Below are positions 61,233 through 64,000 of a DNA stretch of 64,000 nucleotides, one piece after another. Origin of the DNA: CAYJII01 sp964370225 (lineage in GTDB: Bacteria > Bacillota > Clostridia > Oscillospirales > Ruminococcaceae); the NCBI GenBank assembly GCA_964370225.1, contig CAYJII010000002.1, forward strand, positions 33,307-97,306, given 5' to 3'. Under the pieces are notes generated by a model that had not been told where the DNA came from, made no database searches, and saw nothing but the letters and a program-made list of their open reading frames with translations. The first letter of the stretch is position 1, and each line of letters begins with the position of its first letter. The position numbers and the translations under genes are program-made.

Positions 61233-62240
61233 ATGAAATTGGGAAGAAGTACAGTTATCACGAAAAACGCCCCCTCAATCCTCGCATACGCTTCTATCGT
61301 CGGCAAGAAAGAAGGTGACGGTCCTTTAGGGCAATATTTTGATGTTATCCATGAGGACACAACCTTAGGTGAACTAACATGGGAAAAATCTGAGAGCAGA
61401 ATACAAAAGGATGCGCTAAACCTTTGCTTGCAAAAAGCATGCCTTTCCACGATGGATATCGATATTCTCCTCGCTGGCGATTTGCTAAACCAATGCATTG
61501 GCTCAACCTATGGGCTTAGGGAAATGGACATCCCGTTTCTAGGACTGTATGGCGCCTGCTCGACAATGGCAGAAAGCCTTGCCCTAGCATCGCTTTTAGT
61601 GGACAGCTCGACTTTTGAAACCGCCGCAGCTGTCACTTCATCCCACTTTTGCTCGGCAGAACGCCAGTTTCGCCTTCCCTTAGAATATGGCGGACAGCGC
61701 GCTCCTGGCAACCAGTGGACAGTCACTGGCGGCGGCGCTGTTATCCTCGGCAAGTCTACAGCGCCACCTTACGTAAAAGCAGTTTCAATCGGCCGCATAA
61801 AAGACATGGGGATTAAGGATATAAACAACATGGGGGCAGCAATGGCACCGGCAGCAGCACAGACAATAAAAACTTTTTTTGAGGACAGCTCCACCACCCC
61901 AGCTGATTATGATTTAATCCTTACTGGGGACTTAGGGCATATAGGCTCAGATTTGCTTCATGAAATTTTATTGCGTGATAGTATCGATATTACCGCAAAT
62001 CATAACGACTGTGGCAAATTAATCTTCGACAGAAAGACGCAAGACGTGCACGCTGGTGGCTCTGGATGCGGCTGTTCCGCTTCTGTTCTCTGCTCGTACG
62101 TTTTCACCTCTATGCAAGAAAGACGCCTAAATGACGTGCTATTTGTCGCTACTGGCGCATTAATGTCGACTACAAGCTTTCAACAGGGTGAGAGCATACC
62201 GGGTATTGCTCACCTTGTGCATATTTCCATGAATAAGTGA
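61233..62240 (+). CDS. spoVAD: Stage V sporulation protein AD
   Basis: A 335-residue thiolase-fold protein that binds dipicolinic acid. It has the family's ILLAGDLLNQC, GLYGACSTMAE and AVTSSHFCSAERQFRLPLEYGGQR blocks. It ends with GGSGCGCSASV and VATGALMSTTSFQQGESIPGIAH, all highly conserved. The spacing to spoVAC is 18 bases and AAGGAG precedes the ATG. Confidence 0.97.
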   Translation: MKLGRSTVITKNAPSILAYASIVGKKEGDGPLGQYFDVIHEDTTLGELTWEKSESRIQKDALNLCLQKACLSTMDIDILLAGDLLNQCIGSTYGLREMDIPFLGLYGACSTMAESLALASLLVDSSTFETAAAVTSSHFCSAERQFRLPLEYGGQRAPGNQWTVTGGGAVILGKSTAPPYVKAVSIGRIKDMGIKDINNMGAAMAPAAAQTIKTFFEDSSTTPADYDLILTGDLGHIGSDLLHEILLRDSIDITANHNDCGKLIFDRKTQDVHAGGSGCGCSASVLCSYVFTSMQERRLNDVLFVATGALMSTTSFQQGESIPGIAHLVHISMNK

Positions 62241-62255
62241 TTTGTGAGGTGCAAT

Positions 62256-62612
62256 ATGGATTTTTTATACGCTTTTTTAGTTGGAGGAGCATTTTGTGCT
62301 ATAGGTCAAATTTTGATTGACTATACCAAGCTAACTCCTGCTCGAATTTTAGTTTTATACGTAATTGTCGGGGTGGTACTCGGCGCATTCGGGTTATACG
62401 ACCCACTTGTGGAATTTGCAGGTGCTGGGGCGACAGTGCCTCTCACTGGTTTTGGCAATTTGCTCGCAAACGGTGTGAAAGAGGCAGTGCAAAAAGATGG
62501 CTTGCTCGGTGTAATGACAGGAGGTCTCACCGCTTCTAGCGCGGGCATCACAGCAGCAGTGTTCTCAGGACTTGTTGTCGCTTTAATCTTTAAGCCAAAA
62601 GACCGAGCATAA
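62256..62612 (+). CDS. spoVAE: Stage V sporulation protein AE
   Basis: A 118-residue membrane protein of the SpoVAE (SpoVAEB) type. It starts MDFLYAFLVGGAFCAIGQILID and carries GAGATVPLTGFGNLLANGVKEAV, homologous to the matching segment of SpoVAC. The ATG at 62256 lies seven bases after GAGG. It ends the three-gene operon; the spoVAA, spoVAB and spoVAF genes of Bacillus are absent here, as is common in clostridia. Confidence 0.95.
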   Translation: MDFLYAFLVGGAFCAIGQILIDYTKLTPARILVLYVIVGVVLGAFGLYDPLVEFAGAGATVPLTGFGNLLANGVKEAVQKDGLLGVMTGGLTASSAGITAAVFSGLVVALIFKPKDRA

Positions 62613-62614
62613 TA

Positions 62615-62902
62615 TCACCTGAATTTATAGTAACGTATGTACTTTGATATATTGTTTACCGCTCTTTTTAATGTGCGAGAAACAGTTGATTTATTTATAT
62701 CTAATAACTCTGCAATTTCTACTGTATTTTTGTTTTCAAAAAAATACAGTAGAATTATTTGCTTTTGCCTATGTGTAAGATTATCTTTGATGATTTCGTG
62801 TAGTACGTGTTTTGCGCAGTCTAATCGTGGAGTGTTATCGCTTACTTCTTCTAAGCTTGTGTCTGAAACGTTGAACATTATATCTAAACTTAGCTTTTTC
62901 AT
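62615..62902 (-). CDS. Stand-alone sigma region-4-like HTH protein
   Basis: A 95-residue protein with a good AAAGGATG site. After about 35 residues without recognised family, residues 38-92 match sigma-70 region 4: LTHRQKQIILLYFFENKNTVEIAELLDINKSTVSRTLKRAVNNI. Region 2 is missing, so it cannot act as a normal sigma factor. It may be an anti-sigma, co-sigma or dedicated DNA-binding regulator. It faces spoVAE tail to tail with a two-base gap, so read-through from either side would give overlapping transcripts. Confidence 0.75.
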   Translation of the reverse strand: MKKLSLDIMFNVSDTSLEEVSDNTPRLDCAKHVLHEIIKDNLTHRQKQIILLYFFENKNTVEIAELLDINKSTVSRTLKRAVNNISKYIRYYKFR

Positions 62903-63127
62903 TTAATCATCCTTTTCCAATATTTGGTATTTATATATTATCACACTAAAGCATTTCCGTCAATGTAATTTTTGTAAAAATTTACCTTTTATTGTAATTC
63001 AAAGCTTGTATTTGTAGTCACATGCGATAAAATTATAATTTTCAACTATGTATCTGATACTGTCAAATCATAATATTTTGTTAATTCTCTCTGCTTATAT
63101 TGACATATTTGCTTTTATTGTTTATGA

Positions 63128-63133
63128 TATAAT
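63128..63133 (+). promoter_or_regulatory. Extended -10 promoter of the membrane peptide gene
   Basis: TGATATAAT, an extended -10 hexamer, 50 bases before the start codon. No good -35 at 17 bases; a TTGACA lies 22 bases upstream. Confidence 0.45.
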
Positions 63134-63183
63134 TAATAAGACAAATCTTATTTAGTCGTGCAAAGCGACGGATTGGAGTAAAT

Positions 63184-63345
63184 ATGAAAGCTTATAACAA
63201 AGTATTAGGTGCATTCTCACTAGTAACATTAATTTTAGGATTGGTAGCTGTAGGTATTACTGCAGTTTATCTTGTATCTCGCTTTATTAGCGACAGGGCG
63301 TACAACAAAAAATGGAGCGATTACGACGATTGCGGTGTTGCTTAA
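63184..63345 (+). CDS. 53-residue single-span membrane peptide
   Basis: The ATG at 63184 follows TTGGAG by five bases. The peptide starts MKAYNKVLGAFSLVTLILGL. It has one strongly hydrophobic helix (about residues 8-32), then Arg/Lys and an acidic tail KKWSDYDDCGVA. The ORF ends just before a strong terminator. I do not recognise the family; similar short peptides with one helix and an acidic tail occur near chaperonin or metabolism genes in clostridia. Independent promoter and terminator support a real gene. Confidence 0.65.
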   Translation: MKAYNKVLGAFSLVTLILGLVAVGITAVYLVSRFISDRAYNKKWSDYDDCGVA

Positions 63346-63366
63346 GTTTTCACTTTATTAAAACAT

Positions 63367-63405
63367 AAAAGCGGACAACTCATGTGAGTTGTCCGCTTTT
63401 TTATT
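63367..63405. terminator. Bidirectional terminator
   Basis: AAAAGCGGACAACTCA / TGAGTTGTCCGCTTTTTT between the membrane peptide gene and groEL. Confidence 0.9.
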
Positions 63406-63432
63406 ATACAAAATTGTGTGGTGTACTATATT

Positions 63433-64000
63433 TTAGTACATGCCACCCATTCCGCCCATACCACCTGCAGGCATAGCAGGCATCGCTGGAGCAGCTTCTT
63501 TGATATCAGCTACTAAGCTTTCGGTAGTTAGCACCATTGATGCAACGCTAGCTGCGTTTTCAAGTGCGCTTCTTGTAACTTTTGTTGGGTCAACGATACC
63601 AGTAGAAATCATGTCAACAAATTCTTCGTTGTATGCATCAAAACCGTAACCGATTTTATTGCTATTGATGATTTTGTCGATGATTACTGAACCTTCAAGC
63701 CCAGCATTAAGTGCGATTTGACGTACTGGTTCTTCTAAACCTTTTAACACGATAGTAGCACCAGTTTTCTCATCTCCGCTTAATGTTTCGATTAATGCGC
63801 TTACTTTTGGCATTGCGTTGATTAGAGCAGTACCACCGCCCGCAACAATTCCTTCTTCAACAGCAGCTTTTGTAGCAGCAAGTGCATCTTCGATACGTAG
63901 TTTTTGCTCTTTCATTTCGATTTCTGTAGCTGCACCAACTTTGATAACTGCAACACCACCTGAAAGTTTAGCAAGTCTTTCTTGTAATTTTTCTCTGTCG
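63433..64000 (-). CDS. groEL: 60 kDa chaperonin GroEL, C-terminal part (cut by window edge)
   Basis: The last 188 residues of GroEL. The visible part begins DREKLQERLAKLSGGVAVIKVG, then EGIVAGGGTALINA, YGFDAYNEEFVDMISTGIVDPTKVTRSALENAASVA and the Gly-Met tail GGMGGMGGMY typical of the chaperonin cavity. The reading frame is open to the window edge; the 5' part and any CIRCE element lie outside. Its end is protected by a bidirectional terminator. Confidence 0.97.
   Translation of the reverse strand, partial: DREKLQERLAKLSGGVAVIKVGAATEIEMKEQKLRIEDALAATKAAVEEGIVAGGGTALINAMPKVSALIETLSGDEKTGATIVLKGLEEPVRQIALNAGLEGSVIIDKIINSNKIGYGFDAYNEEFVDMISTGIVDPTKVTRSALENAASVASMVLTTESLVADIKEAAPAMPAMPAGGMGGMGGMY

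Noticed and set aside
1..64000. CRISPR array, rRNA, tRNA or prophage genes
   Set aside because: Nothing resembling regularly spaced repeats, conserved rRNA blocks, tRNA T-loop/CCA patterns or phage structural genes was seen by eye.

Overview
The window looks like a chromosomal segment of a low-GC, endospore-forming, strictly anaerobic member of the Clostridia. The spore genes are spoIIGA-sigE, spoVAC-spoVAD-spoVAE, yqfC-yqfD, a ylbJ homologue and a ylmC/ymxH homologue. The anaerobic genes are a class III ribonucleotide reductase and a pyruvate formate-lyase system. A chemoreceptor behind a SigD-type promoter suggests motility. Ribosome binding sites are strong AGGAGG types. I saw no rRNA, tRNA, CRISPR array, intact insertion sequence or prophage. 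I cannot name the genus.

Layout. 1-4.2 kb: an EF-G-like GTPase and a methyl-accepting chemotaxis protein. 4.3-7.6 kb, minus strand: a GHL10-type lipoprotein, a degenerate signal-peptidase-like membrane protein and a PRC-barrel sporulation protein. 7.7-15.5 kb, minus strand: the conserved housekeeping run yqfC-yqfD-phoH-ybeY-dgkA-era-yqzL-recO-mutS2. 15.7-18.6 kb: ylbJ, a four-cysteine mini-protein and two kinase-fold proteins. 18.7-21.1 kb, minus: a phosphoribosyltransferase, tsf and rpsB, the last behind a structured leader. 21.4-25.5 kb: a lipoprotein-response regulator-histidine kinase-pgsA operon. 25.6-29.8 kb: a T-box controlling cysE-cysS, then glmS. 29.9-32.8 kb, minus: nrdD-nrdG behind tandem NrdR boxes. 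33-35.4 kb: an oxidoreductase and an aldo/keto reductase. 35.5-39.5 kb, minus: the formate operon pfl(large)-grc-pflA-FNT behind a Rex-like operator. 39.7-43.4 kb: a MATE pump with a guanidine-IV-like riboswitch, a His/Cys-rich protein, and acr3/arsR. 43.6-50.5 kb, minus: an M29 aminopeptidase and a MacB-like efflux operon (adaptor, permease, two ATPases). 50.8-55.9 kb: a small transaldolase, a two-component system, a second aldo/keto reductase and a Cys-rich mini-protein. 56.1-64 kb: spoIIGA-sigE, a PAS/GGDEF protein, spoVACDE, a sigma region-4 mini-protein, a 53-residue membrane peptide and the 3' end of groEL.

How the parts fit. The most distinctive feature is a pyruvate formate-lyase split into a catalytic chain with the Cys-Cys pair and a separate 81-residue glycyl-radical chain. 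Both are co-transcribed with the activase and a formate channel, under a candidate redox (Rex) operator. Other sequence-visible regulation includes a T-box, NrdR boxes, an ArsR-type operator, Spo0A-like boxes at a long-spacer spoIIG promoter, a candidate ribosomal-protein leader, and a possible H-type pseudoknot in front of the EF-G-like gene. Promoter, operator and RNA calls rest on motif reading by eye, without alignment or folding software.
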